Assembly (NCBI RefSeq): GCF_024868665.1
Contig: NC_079890.1
Span: forward strand, 34,890,296-34,954,295
From: Triplophysa rosa
Lineage: Eukaryota; Chordata; Actinopteri; Cypriniformes; Nemacheilidae
Reading direction: 5' to 3'
DNA length: 64,000 bases
The translations under genes were made by a program, and so were the position numbers. The notes beneath the pieces are model-generated. The model was given only the letters and a program-made list of their open reading frames with translations. It was not told where the DNA came from and did not search any database. This document shows positions 46,661 through 59,022 of the stretch, one piece after another. How positions within the stretch are numbered: position 1 is the stretch's first letter; every line of letters begins with the position of its first letter.

Positions 46661-48125
46661 CACCTTACCTAAGATCAAAAAGAAATGACATCTCACCGAG
46701 TTATACTAGCAGATTTATATGAAAAATAATAAGAGAAAAATAATAAGAGAGAGATACATCTATATTGCATTATCCAATGCAGTATAAGATACAATTCAGA
46801 TCGAGATATCAATAAGCTTGCTGGTTGGCCTAATAACACTGGCCAAAAATCTATGTACTTGCAACTTTGTCACACAAAATGCATATTATCTATTTTACAA
46901 TAAACATTGTAATCAATTCTTGTGCAACCTTTTGCAAAATGTGTTAATTAATTTAACACTACCCAAAACATATACAATTATGGTCTCTAAATATCTCTAT
47001 TGTACCACCACTACTTCATACTTTACAGAAAAAAATATTACAAATTACAAAATAAAAGTATCACGAACAACATCATTAAAGGGATAAACCTTACAATAAA
47101 ATCATTCCATAAAGACAGTAATAACAACAAAATTAAGACAAAAGACTGAAAATAGAGTTATTCCAGAATAACTGTGTTGATCTGATATTAATCATACACG
47201 GTTGATTTAATAGCGGGAAAGAAAATTAAGAAACAGACATTCCCTCTAATATAGTAAACTTGACAGAAAAATTTCACAAAAAGAAAATAAAAAAATTCTC
47301 AATAGAAAATTTCCATCAATTTAATAGCCAAAAAAGATACAATTACTACATTACTCCAAGTTCCAACAAAGGCAAAACTACACCCCCTTATCCTGACATT
47401 AAACGACTTAAAATGGTATAAACACAAGAAAAATACATCACTTAGCACTAATGTGATTTATTTTATGACACAATATTATTCAAAAGCTCCGACGTGTCAA
47501 AACGTGCGAGTAATGACATTTCGCCAGTGTGAAACAAGGAGCTAAAGTAACTTTATGTGATGTTTTCATAAAGACTCCTAAAGCGTTAGCCGTGTGCTGC
47601 TATTAAACTCTGTAACTTCATTAGCCTGAAACTGTGTTTAAGACATATAATACTACATTTGTGTAAACCTGTTTGGTGCAATTGTGTGGTTTTATTTAAA
47701 TAAACTCGTGCTCGTGGTTTAAAGTAGATGAAGTTAAAGGGGGAGTAAATCAAATGCTGCGATTTACACCGGACATATTAACGCCGCCCGCCGCTAACGG
47801 GCTAATCGCCCCACCCGCACACTTAAACACCAGTTTATTCACGCGCACACACGACAAAAACACTCACCTCCGCATATCATGGTGTAGAGGACGTACAAAA
47901 ATACAGACTCTTGGTGGAGTTCGTGCGATTAATCGACGGTAAAATGAGGGCTGATGATGATATCTGCCCATTCCAGAGGCCAGCAGACTGAAGCGCATCG
48001 GCGCTCGCTGATGACGTCTGCGGGTGAGACTTAACGCGCCACTGCGCAGACTAATCACCATATGACATCAAAGTACCGCGAGAAGGATTTGAAAGAACTG
48101 CCATGTAATAGCTCTCGCGGTATTT
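46661..48125 (-). promoter_or_regulatory. atxn1l 5' UTR intron and probable promoter
   Basis: On the minus strand, GCGGAG followed by GTGAGTG at 47868/47867 is a strong donor, and GATCTTAG at about 46669 is a matching acceptor. This implies a non-coding first exon starting upstream of 47868. A CpG-rich stretch at 47750-48125 with a CRE-like TGACGTC near 48013 and two inverted TACCGCGAGA motifs (48074-48083, 48113-48122) is the likely promoter. No TATA box is seen. Confidence 0.5.
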
Positions 48126-49434
48126 AATTTCATATGTCGATTGGTCTGCGCAGCGCCAAGTGAAGTCGAACACACCAATAATACTCTTTCTATTGCTGGT
48201 CAGTTTAATCACTATGTTGTTTGTGTCCAATATTTTAAATTAAATGCTCTCATAAAACATTACACTGTTTTTAAAGATACAGAAAAATCAAAGATTTCAG
48301 TTCGGTTATGAGAAAACCTGTTATTCTGTCTTAAACATGCAATTTATCCTAAACGGAAATGATTTTGAAATGCTTAGATTTCTTACTTTGATACACATAT
48401 GCACTGTATGTGCGCTGTTGGCATACAGTGCTATGTTGTAATACTAATAGCTTAAGAAAAAAGCTGTTAAATAAGCCATATCCTTTAAATGTCTCCTTTT
48501 AATGTCAATTGTTTATATTGATAATGCATGGAACAACCCTTGTGGGATCATGACAGTGCAAAAAAAGAGAGCACTGCTGTTTTTTTATAATTCTGAGATT
48601 TATTGCTAAACCAGTATGTTACACCGGGAAAAAAGCTACAGTTTATTGATCTTTTGTAACACTATACAAATCTAGTTTGACATCCCTTATAGTTTTCTCG
48701 GCTACTCCAGGCTCTTGATGAATAATCACATTTTAAGTCACTTAAAAACGTCTGCAAAATTATCAAATGTTAATGTAGATATAAAACACGTGACAATTTC
48801 CAACTTGACATTTTAGAGAAATACCCTTCAGCACAAAGAAACAAATCCTGAGAGCTACCTTGCCATTAAAACCTTATTTTTTAAAGATATAAGTAAACAT
48901 AAACTGCTAGAAAAACAATTTTACTTCTGACACAAATTTTCTAAACGTCATATTGTATATTTCGTATTGTATTGCCTTCATTATAAGATGCTAGAACAAA
49001 ATAAGCATTGCCGATATGGTAAACTGACAATCGTGCCCATACACCCACTCCTAATTTAATAAGAATTGAATGTTATATCTAAAACAGCTATAAGCTCCTA
49101 CGCCATGTAACGGAAGGTGGTAGCATTGCAACTTTTAATCTTGCGCACAGCTATTAATGGAAGAAGAAAAAAAGAAGAACAGGAGCGTCGTTTGATTGGC
49201 CGCTTGTATTTGTGGGAAATTGAGTTTTCTCTTTGGCCAGACGCATGGAAAAGCTTCGTTCATCATTTGATGCCTATGTATCACCATAACTTTAAAGATT
49301 TGACATTTGTCTACTCCAACGTTGACACGATTTAATCAAGCCGCGAGCTTTTGTAAGGTACGGGCAGCAGATAGCCAAATAAGTTATTTATTTTAACGAG
49401 AAGCTATTTAGCTGTTAGCATCCACTTCTAAGCC
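48126..49434. other. Intergenic space between atxn1l and elp5
   Basis: The two genes are divergent, about 1.3 kb apart. I see no repeats or RNA genes. A short frame at 49117-49335 has no domain and no conserved feature. The elp5 leader probably begins within the last 150 bp. Confidence 0.5.
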
Positions 49435-51091
49435 ATGCTGTTAAATATTGTACATGGAACAGAGTCTGGGGGCTTCATAGTAATTGAAGGTAACCTTATT
49501 CGTTTTTAACATCAACTGATTTAATAAACTTCATCAAAACTGTCCATAATGGATGTTGATTCTTTTAGATACTGTCAAATACTCCGGTCGGGAAATCTTG
49601 AAGTGTTTTATTAATGCTGCTTTAAAAAGGCAAGTCCTTATTTACAACACACGGCATTATGTTCGATTGATTTTCCATAATATTTAGCTATAGCCTTTCC
49701 TTTCATCATTTAAAGGGGCGAGGACGTGCATGTCATGGGATTCGAGACCTCTGAAGCGGAATTGCGTGCTGGCTTGGACAGCAGCTGTGTGCAAAAGTGA
49801 GTAAATCTTGATTCTTCACCTTTTATGCATTTGACAATTTGAACAATTGAACCACAGAAAGTTCTTTAGTTGAAAACTGTCATGGTTAACTGTTTGCTGT
49901 CTCTAAAAGATCTAATTCTTCTCATCTGTTTTTGTGTATTAAGGATTCATTTTCATAAGGGTCATCCTGATCCCCTTGGCTGGACTTGCAAATCCTCATT
50001 CACGGTTCAGCAGTTCACTACTCGTGACATAACTCGGCTTGTCCAAAACACACCGTATAACAAAGCGTCAGTGCTTATTGTTGACTCTCTCTCATTCGTT
50101 TTAAGGCATCATCAACCTGTTGTCATCTGTCAGAGACTTCAAGAGCTCAAGAAAGGTGAAAGGATGACCCCAGAAACTCTTTTCAATATTGGCGTACTTG
50201 GTTGTCTCTTATCACCAGTTGAGCTGTTGTGTTGATGTTTATTCTTTTTCCATTGGCCACCAGTTGGAGTTGTAAAAACAATTGTTGGCCTCCTGCATTC
50301 AGACTTGCATTTGCAAGGTGTTGTAGAGAGTGTTTGCCACTTAGCCAATGCTGTTATCTCTGTGGCACCTGCAAACAATGAGCACTGTGGTGTGGCTAAG
50401 ACCACACGACGAACAAAGTCAGGCAAACTTATGCAAGAGGTGAGACGTGAATCTACATAAACGATTTAAATGATTGTTCTATGAACTTCTTTGAAGAATT
50501 TGTTCGATGTGTATTACTAGGAAGAGTACTTTGATATGTCAGAGGATGCAGCCCTCTCTGTACAGACACGACCCCATCAACCTGGGCATGTACAGACAGA
50601 GCCAGACAAACCCAAGGTGAGCAAATTTCGCTTAAATTTTTGCCACAGTTTATATACAGTTGATCATAGTGGGTCTCTGGGTATATACATATATATGCTA
50701 AATGTGTTTATTTAATATTTTAATGATGTCAACTGCTTTTGTGTGTGTGTGGTATGAGCAGGCTGACCCAACATCAAACTTGACCTTTAATCTTCGCCTG
50801 TCTAAGAAGGAAAAGGAAGCCAAGGAGAAGGTGGCACTGCCATTTGTATTTAGCCAGGAAAAGTAAGAGACCTCTATTCCACTTCTATAAAAACATTGTA
50901 AAGTTAAAGTTCGAAATAATGAATTGCTATTTGCTTAACTGATCTTGATGTTTCAAATTTCTTTTGTTTTACTAACTCGCAGAAAGTCAGCTCTCCTGAG
51001 GCCGACCCCTGGCTCCGGAAGGATCACGTACGAGCCTGATGCTAATGATGACTTCGATGAAGAGGATCCAGATGATGATCTTGATGTGTAA
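49435..51091 (+). CDS. elp5: Elp5: Elongator complex subunit 5
   Basis: Eight exons join in frame: 49435-49489, 49569-49629, 49716-49796, 49944-50155, 50264-50439, 50521-50616, 50762-50862 and 50983-51091, giving 296 residues. Elp5 with Elp4 and Elp6 forms the RecA-like ring of Elongator, which modifies wobble uridines of tRNAs. The N-terminal GTESGGFIVIEDTVKYSGRE and the strand GEDVHVMGFETSEAELRAGL fit the family; like other Elp4-6 proteins it lacks a canonical Walker A motif. The C-terminus is the diagnostic acidic tail (NDDFDEEDPDDDLDV). Intron 2 begins GCAAGT, not GT, and only the GC donor keeps frame. A poly(A) signal, AATAAA, is at 51368-51373, and ctdnep1 starts about 250 bp later. Confidence 0.93.
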
Positions 51092-51367
51092 ATGAGGACG
51101 GCTCAGATCCTTGTGTGACAGTGCCATATATCAGCTACATTTCATGGCACGAAGGACATGATTTATTGTATACTTTAAAATGGTCATGATACCAGAATAT
51201 GATGAACATATTTGTGATGATGGGTATGAAATTCTTAAGCATGCAACGGACTGTAGTTTTAAACTGAGTATCATATTTTTCATTAGAAATATGAGTTCTA
51301 TAGAAATTCTTAGTTGTTTTCATGCTTATTTTCACATAATTAAAAAAACAAGAAATGTTTCACCTTA

Positions 51368-51373
51368 AATAAA
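51368..51373 (+). terminator. elp5 poly(A) signal AATAAA
   Basis: A canonical hexamer 277 bp after the elp5 stop codon, followed by T-rich sequence (TATTTTTTTAAG) and about 245 bp before the ctdnep1 start-region motifs. Spacing makes it the likely elp5 3' end. Confidence 0.65.
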
Positions 51374-51599
51374 AAATATTTTTTTAAGTAAAAAACTGTG
51401 TGCCGTTATTATAAAATGAAGTAGTTCTTATTTTATGATCGATAAAATAAAAGAACATGACGTGATTCACAAAGCTTCTGTGAAATAATGTAGTTATATA
51501 CTTAATACCTTACAATTTATACTTTTAGTAACATGAAACATACCAACACAACGGATAAAAATGTGTACAAGAAACATATTTCTCCACGGCCACGTGAAC

Positions 51600-51690
51600 A
51601 CAAACTTTACTCCCCTCCCCGGAAGTGACGACATAGAAACGATGGCGGCTCGTACTGCTCTACCGTATTGGCTTTAAACTGTTGTGAGCG
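51600..51690 (+). promoter_or_regulatory. ctdnep1 promoter: ETS/CRE and YY1 motifs
   Basis: CCGGAAGTGACG (51619-51630) matches the ETS-CRE composite found in housekeeping promoters, and ATGGCGGC (51642-51649) matches the YY1 downstream element. A donor follows at 51691 (GTAAGA). An acceptor (TTTTTAACAG) at about 52011-52020 implies a non-coding exon 1 with exon 2 carrying the start codon. The YY1 ATG opens a 12-codon upstream ORF ending at 51677. Confidence 0.6.
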
Positions 51691-52154
51691 GTAAGAATTT
51701 GCACGCGTTTTCTTTCAGAAGCTTTTCTAAAGCGTCAGGAAAGCTCGTGGTGATCTTAATGTCGCAGGAGAGTGGCAGTCGGACTTCTCTTGGCCTTTGG
51801 GAGAGCGAATACATTTGTCCGACACTCCAGCGGTAACGTTACATTTAACGTTAGCCAGTCTGTTTGACCATCTAATTAGCCAACGATCGTTTGAAGACTT
51901 AACAGACCTGGAAATATAGAAGCACCTCTCTGAAGACAAACACCTTCACCGAGTGTTATTTTACACGCGCACTTTTTAATCTCTGCACTTTTAGACCCTC
52001 CTAGACGTTTATTTTTAACAGGTGCTCGGGACGCTCTCCGGCGTGTGAAGTTGTGAATGTTTGGCAGGATCTTGTTTCTACAGGTGTGTGTATAGTGCTC
52101 GTTGTTGTATTGTTGTATAAAACACGCCCCACGGACTCTGGTGTGATGGTTGAC

Positions 52155-55100
52155 ATGCTAAAGACTCGACAGTGTCTGCTCGGTGTACGCACTTTTCTCG
52201 GCGTCACTTCCAGAATATGGAGCTTCTTCTTATACATCCTCAGGAAACATATCAGAACGGTGAGTGTGACCCTAATGTTTGTACTGCTTTACTTTTCAAA
52301 AGAGAAACTTTTGCGTGACATGCGCACTGAACTGTCATGCAGGTGTATGAAGGGGAGCAGACACCTGCCTGCCTGAGCTGTCAAAACCAGGTCTTGTAAT
52401 GATGACAGATTCGAGATGAATTTATTACAAATATCAGCTGGCTGCTGATGTTGATAAGTAATATTTCATGATTGAATCTGCATTCATTTTTATTTTGTGA
52501 AAACTAATTCGTTGCAGATGTATGTCTGGCAAATGTTTTGGTTGGTAATAACAACAACGTATGTAGTAAAGTACAAAGACTCCTTGCAAACAAAGCACGT
52601 TTAACTCTTAAGACCGGTCTTTTGGGGCTTTAAGATATAATTTATTTCATATTAAATCAATAATGTAATATACAAGTAGGATAAACCGAGAAGCTCGTTG
52701 TATTCCTTAACTAGCTAATAAACGAGTGGCATGCATCAGCTCAGTGCATGTAAACACTTAGGCTATGAAAACAGGCTATAATCCATCTGTGCAGGACAGG
52801 GTTTGGTAAGCCAGTTGTATAATAATCTTTAAGATGGTCATTGGGCTGCAATTATGAAAGCATTACTTGAATGGGGTGTTGATTTAAGTGGCAAAGTAGT
52901 GAGCACTTCATTTGACATGTTTTACACTCATGCAGTGCGGTTGGGTCTGGAACCAGCGTGAATGCATTCTTATGCAGGCCTAAAATGAGTTGGGAATACA
53001 CAGCCTCCTGTTCAAAGTCACCCTGCCAGTTTTACTGGGCTGTGCTCTTCTATGTTCCGCTGACACTTCTGGACAGCTGGTTGAACTAAAGATAGCTCAG
53101 AAGAGAGGGATTTGGAGAAAGAGAGGAAGAGTATCCATATTGTGAGCTGTGGGCTCAGGGCTGAGGCGGAGGGGTCTCGGACCGCTGAAAGGGAAAGTGA
53201 TTTGAGTTTAAGCTCACTGTAATATTGGTCTGTGAGTTGGGTGTACACCTGCTTGTTTTCGTTAACCATTTACTGTTTTTGTGCAATGTTTCAGTTCGTT
53301 ATATTGTGAGTAAAATCCACAAAATGAAGCCCTCTCCTGTTATCGAACCATGAACAAGTTGTTCTCAATGTTTCAGTACTGACTAGGGAACTACTTGTAT
53401 TGTCAGTACTCTGTAGTGATTTTTGAGCTCGTTACTACTGAATATTCATTTGTTATACAGCTTTTAGGTGATGTGTTCAATAACAAAGAATGTCTGTAAT
53501 GCATAGAATGTGGCTACTGAATAAGTCGCTTTCGTAGAATCATGTCAAATTCATAAATGTAATGTCTAATAGTTCATGAGAAATAAGTCAGTATAATTTC
53601 GACTTCGTAACGTAGACATATATTTGTTATATTCCTTTTTGTTAATGAATGGTTTAAAAAATAGTGTAAGAGTATGAGGTGCAGTGTGGGCCAGATTAAA
53701 AGGAATACGGCAGCTTTGGGATTTTGCGATGTGTTTTCGCAGTTAAATTTCAGGCAATAACAGGCTCATTCACACTTACCATTGTGAAGAATGATTATGC
53801 CAGTGGAATGTTCTTTTTGTAACAGAAAAATGCTTATTGACTGTAAACTGCTGTTAATTATTCTTTTGTCTGTATTCTGCCTTTTTGGTTGATGTCTCTA
53901 ACGTAGATACACCCATGTTGCTCTAATATACATTCTATTGTAGTATTAAAAACAACCTGAGAAAATATCTTCTGTGACGTTTTTTATGTGCCAAGTATGT
54001 TTTACTTTCACTTCCTCCTCATCTGTTCTTTTCTTTCCTTGTCCATAAAACGACACAATTTTTACAAGTCTCTTCATTTTTCGTTTGGAAAACGTAATTT
54101 ATTCGTAAATAAATTAGTTTATGAAAGGTGATTAGAAAGTTGAATTGCGCCAAAGTGTATCCGTTTAAACCACCTAGTTATAATGATCTTGTGTATAATT
54201 CATATATTTTGTTATATCTGCGTGTTAAAAAAACATTTAAGCAATATATAATATTGTAAGGGCAAATATAAATATAAAACACAAATGTAAATAAACTGCT
54301 GAAAATAAGCTCAATATTAATGCTTCGTATATGAATTAAAACTATGGACAATATAAAGCACCGTCAATTTAAGAACAAAGCAAGGTCAATGTTAATGTTA
54401 CGTTAGCTTTACAATAATTAACAACATGTATAATTGTACATGAAAGTCGGCTGAGACTGTTTTGCAGGCTGTGCATGGTATTCTGTCCCGGGGGGCTCAT
54501 GGGATATAGAGCATCTCAAGTATCCGTCGCTGAGTGCTTACAGAATCTGGGCGTAACCAGTAAGCCATCCGGGAATTTCTCGCCTACTGTTTTATGAATA
54601 CTGACGGTTCGGACATACTGCTCTGTTCAACTACTGTTTTCTCCTACTACATAGTAGGTAAGTAGGCGTATTCGGACGCAACATTAGTATACGCACGTCC
54701 AAATCTCGTGAGAAATAGTCCACGACCACCCGGGTATTTCTCGCCTACTCTTTTATGAATACTGACGATTCGGACATTCTATTCGTTCGCCTACTGCTTT
54801 TTGCCTACTATATAGTAAGGAAGTATGCTATTTCGGATGCAGCCAATGTCTTCAGGTATATATTGCATGTGTTGTGCATTTGGTGTACTAACTACTGACT
54901 GTTTCTTGTTTTCTTTCCTTCCTGTTCTAGATAATCCAGTATCAAACAGTGCGGTATGACATTTTACCATTGTCACCCATCTCCAGAAATAGACTCCGTG
55001 AGTATTTCTCATTTTCTCATGAAATAAATGCTATTTATATAACGAACAGCTTTTGCCGTGCCCAAACTGAGCCTGAATTGTCGTTGACTGTTTAAGTGCT

Positions 55101-57334
55101 CAGCATTTTGTTTTTGAACTTGTGGCTGTAAAGTGTTGGGTGTGTTTGTGTGTATTGCATGTGCAGATTTTGTCATGTGTTAATGCGTCTACGGTTGTGT
55201 CTGTGTTTCTGCTCAGACAACGTGAAGCGAAAGATCTTAGTTTTAGATCTTGACGAGACACTGATCCATTCTCATCACGATGGAGTTCTTAGACCAACAG
55301 TACGGCCCGGCACGCCGCCAGATTTTATCCTGAAAGTAAGAAAATATGCTTTTAAATAGAGAGTGAAGTGAACATAATATGCTTTTTTTTAAATGCCATG
55401 TAAGACAATATCAGGAATTTATTGAATTGTGATTTTGAGCCTGGAAAGTCTGTAATATATTTATAAGGTGCGTAAATTATTATTTTTTGTCAGTATAGGT
55501 GCTTTTATAGAAGTTAAATTTTTATTTTGGGTATTTAGTGATAGTCAGGAAAAATCCTAATAGACAAACCCATAAAATAATGTTGAACTTACAAACTGTA
55601 TATGTCAGAAATTAAATTGACCAAAAATGTTTATCGAAATCAGATTTGGGAGGTTAGCTCCCAGATTCCGAATACAGTCGTTATTTCAACTTTATATTAT
55701 TTCACAGTTCACACACCCAGTGGCTTAAAGGATGGTTTTATAGATTGGTGTAGTTTACAATCTTGTAATTCTGATGCGCTTTTGGAAAATTAGAAAATGT
55801 GTCCTTTTCTTTTTTCAGGTGGTAATAGACAAACACCCGGTCAGATTTTTTGTACATAAAAGGCCGCATGTTGACTTTTTCTTGGAGGTGGTCAGTCAGT
55901 GGTATGAGTTAGTTGTGTTCACTGCTAGTATGGAGATCTATGGCTCTGCAGTAGCTGATAAACTGGACAACAACAAGGGAATCTTGAAAAGAAGATACTA
56001 CAGACAGGTAACCACTTCTTTGATCGTGTTATTTGTAAAAGCTTTTTGCCATTGTGAAATACAGAAACACAGACATCATTAATAAAATGCATTTCATTTA
56101 TTTTTTCATTTGTGTCCTTTTGCAGCACTGTACACTGGATTCAGGAAGTTATATTAAAGATCTGTCTGTTGTACACAATGACTTATCAAGTATAGTTATT
56201 CTTGACAACTCGCCAGGAGCTTATCGAAGTCATCCAGGTAAGAAAATAACAATCCTATACTGTAGTCTGTAGTGTTTGTCTCTGGTTTATCTAAGGATTA
56301 AGCTGTGTACAAGCAGCGTGGCCAGCTGGTCTCTCAGCATGATGTCTCTGAGCATGTTTTAAAGGAACATTTTACCCTTATTCAGCATTTTGTAAAAATT
56401 GTTTTATTAAAAATAATGATTTTGCTAAGTTTTGGAAAAGTAAGAATTTGGAATATATATATATATTTATTTTAAAAGGAAACTTTGTGTTGTAGTTGGT
56501 TCATCAAGTGTAGTACGGTATTCCAAAGAAAACAAATGTCTTGGTAATCATCAAAATGTTATAACTGACTCTGCCTGTAAAATAACTTTGGCTGATGTCA
56601 TTAGCCTGTCTTATATTTCTACCCTTCCCCAATAAGCACTTAAAGACCACTTTTAAAATCAAGTGTCACTCTTTTCTGTAAATGCAAGCATTGTTTCACC
56701 TATACTATGTAATTGTTTTTAATATTGAATTTCTCTTCTCTTTTGACCCACAGATAATGCAATACCTATAAAGTCATGGTTTAGTGATCCTAGCGACACA
56801 GCACTTCTTAACCTTCTGCCCATGCTAGATGCACTAAGGTAAAGATCAAGAAGTAACCAAACAAAGTTTTCATGGTATACACTCAAAGTTGCTGTGTGTC
56901 ATTATTTGGTGGATCTATTGACCGAAATGCAATATAATATACATACTGTATGTCTTCAGAGGTGTATAAAGACCTTACATAATGAAGCGTTATGTTTTTA
57001 TTACCTAAGAATGAGTTATTTCTATCTACACACCCTGCGGGTCCCCATACATGGAATTGGCCATGTTGTTTCTACAGTAGCCCTAAATGGACAAACTGCT
57101 CTACAGAGCATGTTTTGTAAATACTTTATCTCCTTCGGCAAAGAAGCGAAAAATCTTAGCCCTATGTCAGCTGCTGTAGTGCTTCGAGGCGGGGCGTGTT
57201 GGTTGCAATTTTCATATACTGGACCTTTAAACTTGCATACTATACTACCATTTTGATATGTTTCTCTCTTCAGATTCACCGCAGACGTTCGATCTGTCCT
57301 GAGCAGAAATCTCCACCAGCATCGACTTTGGTGA
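52155..57334 (+). CDS. ctdnep1: Ctdnep1: CTD nuclear envelope phosphatase 1 (Dullard)
   Basis: Seven coding exons, 52155-52259, 54931-54997, 55217-55335, 55819-56007, 56126-56237, 56754-56838 and 57274-57334, join in frame to give 245 residues (human 244). The start [13 protein letters not shown] was chosen over two upstream in-frame ATGs because it matches the family. Residues ~8-32 form the membrane segment ([11 protein letters not shown]). The HAD/FCP catalytic motif DLDET is at 68-72, with the acidic pair D68 and D70; VVFTAS and ILDNSPGAY follow, and the end ARFTADV-like block RNLHQHRLW is intact. With CNEP1R1 it dephosphorylates lipin at the nuclear envelope/ER. The N-terminus resembles zebrafish ctdnep1a. 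Intron 1 (2.7 kb) contains a duplicated repeat. Confidence 0.96.
54569..54844. repeat. Two direct ~115-bp repeat units in ctdnep1 intron 1
   Basis: Units at 54569-54682 and 54730-54844 share TTTATGAATACTGACG, TTCGGACAT and CTACT...ATAGTA blocks, ending TTCGGACGCA/TTCGGATGCA. Identity by eye is roughly 80%. They look like two copies of one MITE family or an internal duplication. Confidence 0.7.
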
Positions 57335-58230
57335 TCAGCTGACCGAGGGATTTCTTAAACTTTTTTTTCATATAACTTTCCCTTCGAACTGCTTCCCTAT
57401 GTGACATCTGCCTGTCCCGTCTCTCTCAAGACTGACTCGTCACTTCTGAGCAAATCCCTTATTTAAGGGGTATCGGTAATGGGATAGTCTCTCAACCTGA
57501 TTGAAAAGACAAACGTTGAGGCATCGGGAAGCCTTTTTTAGGCTAGATTTTCCCCTCGTCGAAATGGAGTTTCTGCCTTACAGCGTGACCTATGCTGATT
57601 ATGTGCGTGAGTTTATGTTTGTGGAAAGTGTGTATGAGGACGCCTGCTGTTTTTATTTTCAAATATTTCATGGAGTCTGCAAGAAAAATAAGCTTTGGAC
57701 ATCATACCTCACTTCTAAAGGTGGTTTAAAAAGACTGGCTAATGAAGCCCACTCTGCACATCTAGTAGAGTTCACTGGAATCACTATCGATGAAAAGGAT
57801 CCCGACAGCGGAGTAGATTTAATTGTTTATGTTCATGAGGTACAGTCTTGGAAGACATGGGTTTTAATGACTTGTGTGGTAGACCTATCCCTATTTGGAT
57901 GTGGGGGGAAATTGTTGTAAACTTTTCTCCATGATCTGCAGCAAATTCTTGCGTTTTATTCCTCTTTTATTCTCGGCCCGTAAATGAACTTATCATGTTT
58001 ATCAGGGAGGATATTGAGTATGAAAAGCAAAATGACAGATTTAAAGATATTCGCTCAAATTCTTCTCTACAGAATGTATGTGGTTGATCTCTGAAATTCT
58101 ACCACGTGGAAGCCTTTTTACAAATGTTATTTTTTTCTTTCATGAAAATGTAATGATGATAAGACTTGAATTTATAAAACTTGTACTTCATTGTATTGAA
58201 AAGTTGACTGAGCAAACAAACACACTTTTT
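57335..58230 (+). other. ctdnep1 3' UTR with a 139-codon open frame
   Basis: The region follows the stop codon without a clear splice signal. It contains an uninterrupted frame from ATG 57501 to 57920 (139 residues: MEFLPYSVTYADYVREFMFV from its second Met). I recognise no domain. Most likely it is untranslated UTR sequence that is open by chance or a decayed exon. Confidence 0.4.
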
Positions 58231-58233
58231 TAC

Positions 58234-58644
58234 TTAAAGGGATAGTTCATACAAAAATGAATAATCTGTCATCATTTACTCACCCTTAGTTTGTTTCAAA
58301 TCTGCATAAATGTCTTAGTTCTGATGAACACAGAGAAAGATATTTGGCAGAATTATAGCAATTTTCAGTTCTGGGACATCGTCCATTACCATAATAAGAA
58401 ATATTGTATTTTTTTGTTCAGTTGAACACAATGAGATATTTTGAAGAATTTAGGAAAACAAAGAGTTCTCGAGCACCTTTGACTACAATTGAATTCTTCC
58501 TACTATGGTAGTCAATGATGTCCCAGAACTAAAAATTACTAACATTCTTCCAAATATCTTTCTCTTATTTATACAGGTATGAAATTACATGAGGGTGAGT
58601 AAATGATGACAGAATTTTCATTTTTGGATGAACTGTCACTTTAA
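58234..58644. mobile_element. Angel-like MITE
   Basis: TTAAAGGGATAGTTCATAC at the left, mirrored TTTGGATGAACTGTCACTTTAA at the right, and inner AACACAGAGAAAGATATTTG mirrored. It lies downstream of ctdnep1. Confidence 0.8.
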
Positions 58645-59022
58645 GGCGTTGTTGGTTTCTCTGTGCACTTGTCAGATAATGTTAGTACTATTGTCATACA
58701 TTTAACACTTGTTAAGTCTCAAGGCAGCTTCCTGGGACACAAGTCCAGAGACCTGTGCACGTTACTAATAAAAACGTGTCACTCTCATAAACTGTTCATT
58801 TGTTATTTTTGTATCTTTGTAGTGGTAAGAAAGTTGTTACAAGTATTTTTGTCTGCAGCATATGCTGGTTGCCCATAAAGAGAAGTTTCATCGTTATATA
58901 GTGACTAAATATAGTGACACATATTTGGTCATATATTTGGAACTACTATGCCCTTCCATAAAACCATACTACAGTGTACATACTTGTATATAAGAATCTG
59001 AATGTAATTACACTTTTGACCT

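Noticed and set aside
49117..49335. 72-codon frame upstream of elp5
   Set aside because: No domain, no splice context and no homology recognised; it lies in the divergent intergenic space.
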